Source: Tetrastigma voinierianum (taxonomy: Eukaryota; Streptophyta; Magnoliopsida; Vitales; Vitaceae). Taken from it: a stretch of 64,000 bases of DNA. This document shows, in pieces, positions 62,311 to 64,000 of this stretch (its first letter is position 1; each line of letters starts with the position of its first letter). Below the pieces are notes generated by a model. The model saw only the letters and a list, made by a program, of their open reading frames with translations. It was not told the origin of the DNA and searched no databases. The position numbers and the translations under genes are program-made. The stretch is taken from the NCBI GenBank assembly GCA_016808115.1, contig JAEQBH010006411.1:62001-126000 (forward strand), given 5' to 3'.

Positions 62311-62829
62311 GGAAGGCTTTGATAATTAAAATTTGAAATGAAAACATGGTTAGGGTGAATCAACCTTTTTATTGATAGTATGCATTGAGGTGCACAGCAT
62401 TCCACATTCTGAAATGCAGTGTTCGGAGTCTGAACATCTAGTGCATGAACGGACTCGTAGGCTCGTATTCTGATATATGGATTCCCGGTTAAATTTGAAA
62501 CTTTTCAGGACATTTGGATCGGCTGTGTTCTCGAAAACCTTTCTTAGGACTAGGTTCCACTGTTTGGAACACTTCCGTAGTTTGACAAAGCTTGTTGTAC
62601 AAGGTTGTGATGGCGGGGTGGTAAGGCTACTATTCGCCTAGCGGTACATCTACCGTGGATTCGTGCCGTGTCAAGTCCTTAACTATAGACTCTTGTACTC
62701 AGCGCTCGAGCACGCTAGTTCGAGACATAGGCATCTGCAGGTCCACGTAGGGGTTATGTCTTCCATCCGTAGGTAGAATGCACGAGGGGATCACAGCCAG
62801 GAGTTGGTCTTCTAGCCGATGGATTCTGT

Positions 62830-63500
62830 AAGCCTAGAGAACCCTAGGGATTAAATCTGCCCATTGCCTTCATTTGAATCTAAATAGTTTCTTCAATGCG
62901 ATCAATAGGGTTTGTTGAAGCCTACTAGTAGATTGCTTTGAAGATCTGGGAGTGGAGTATAGATTCTTTATTTTCAACTCATGGCAGAAATTTTTGTAGA
63001 CCCGGCTATCAAATTGGGGCTCGTTGTCTGATATAATTGACTGGGGAATACCGAATCGGCAAACGATATTCTTCTAGATAAACTGAGTGACATCCTTGTC
63101 TTTGATTGATGCGAAAGCCTCGACCTGCACATCCATTTCTTTGAAGTAATTTAGTGGCTACAGCAACGACTTCCTCCAGGCGAGAGCGATAGGGAGTAGT
63201 CTACTATATCAATTCGCGATTGAGTGAAAGGCCATGGGCTTGGGGTCATTAGATCTTGATAGAGCGAGCAATCATAAGGCGGGAGCTTACCATTGTAGGT
63301 CACATTTTTCGCCGCGTAATCGATGTGTCGGATTTCGCCAGTTGGTCGATAATATCCACGAGTGTGGGCCACATGTGCAGTTCTACTGCACGGATGATTG
63401 CCACATACCCTTCTTACTGACTCAGCCCTGACACATCACGGCCTGCTTTCATTAGTTAACATTCGAGATATGGCCCGCCTAGGGATTGTTTGAACAGATG
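62830..63500 (-). pseudogene. Tat-lineage integrase, broken
   Basis: Minus-strand order: a CGNH zinc-binding block with TRGYYRPT (63300-63420), AFASIKDKDVTQFI near 63070-63115, FGIPQSIISDNEPQFDSRVY near 63000-63058 (the second catalytic Asp in SDN), then NLYSTPR and TLLIALKKL near 62880-62960. This order and wording match Tat/Ogre-type integrases. The usual NG.AE after STPR (catalytic Glu) is disrupted. Integration enzyme of the element that fills the right end of the window. Confidence 0.85.
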
Positions 63501-63739
63501 CCCATCGATCAAGGAAAATTTGGCATACTGGATTCGGACACTTTGTGGGCACTTGTCCCTTTTCGTTAAAAGAGTACATTGATATACTACGCATAGGGTC
63601 TATCTAGGAGGAGGTTTCGCCCACGGCTTACGGATAATGGTATCGAGAATGGGTGATGGCAAATGACCAAATATTGTTTGTTATTAGTAGAGGCATGACC
63701 ATGGCGGAAATTAAGGTGTGGCACTAGTGGTTGTAGTAG

Positions 63740-64000
63740 ATGTGCTCTAGCTTCCAAGCAGAAAAACTACCCAAGCGTTGTTTAACCAGGGTTACATACT
63801 TTGCCATTCGGGGATCCTAGGATTCATATTCTACGTTTACCTGCCCTACCACCAATTGGGAATCACTTCGAATTATGAGCTTATTAGCTTATATCGCGTA
63901 TTTCGGCCACAGCTAGAGATGGCTTCATATTACGATTCGATTGTTATGACGGTGAAGCCTAATCGGGATTGCCTTGCTTTCCAATCTGTCTACTGTGAGT
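63740..64000 (-). pseudogene. Tat-lineage RNase H region (runs off the right edge), broken
   Basis: The minus-strand translation near 63820-63900 gives LIIRSDSQLVVGQVNVEYES, the SDSQLVV motif of the additional (archaeal-type) RNase H found in Tat elements. It continues with YVTLVKQRL-like remains near 63770-63800. The rest of pol would lie beyond 64000. Confidence 0.78.

Overview
The window is nuclear DNA of a flowering plant, species not identified. The evidence is plant-type nested LTR retrotransposons (Copia, Athila-like, Tekay-like chromovirus, Tat-like), a hAT relic, and exon remnants of a plant RNA polymerase III subunit gene with GT-AG introns. No reading frame looks intact. Almost every coding tract is an old transposon gene broken by stops and frameshifts. 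The data cannot say how much of this is natural decay and how much is indel error in the assembly.

Layout, left to right. 1-2923: end of a gypsy-type LTR with two long AT microsatellites. It abuts a decayed Copia element (2924 to about 9060; minus strand; RT, integrase, gag, primer-binding site, 5' LTR). 9180-10270: relic of a hAT-type (TTF zinc finger/DUF4371) transposase. 10803-11045: short inverted-repeat element. 11850-38567: one Athila-like element (minus strand) of about 26.7 kb, bounded by the 5-bp target duplication AGAGA. It is this long because four later insertions sit in it: a poly(A)-tailed retrocopy of a related transcript inside its 3' LTR (about 12798-14198, plus strand); a complete but degraded Tekay-like element (15336-24191, duplication CCATC); and two solo LTRs (28051-29796, duplication TCTTG; 32753-36066, duplication TCTAC). 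39190-40856: a six-exon relic of the RPC4 subunit gene (plus strand), the only non-transposon gene seen. 40857 to about 45540: nothing recognised.

From about 45540 to the window end lies a Tat-like element (minus strand): putative 3' LTR and polypurine tract, a long ORF antisense to pol, a ~62-bp tandem array, then integrase and RNase H running off the right edge. A second Athila-like element (48513-60299) is inserted in the antisense ORF and splits it.

All seven LTR-type insertions with readable polarity lie on the minus strand. Insertion order can be read from the nesting: the Athila copy at 11850 predates the Tekay element, both solo LTRs and the retrocopy; the Tat element predates the Athila copy at 48513; the Copia element predates the LTR at 1-2923. 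The least ordinary items are the poly(A)-tailed Athila retrocopy, a hairpin-cored ~60-bp repeat array in the Tekay leader where gag is expected, and the split antisense ORF. I found no system that I can defend as a new biological mechanism.
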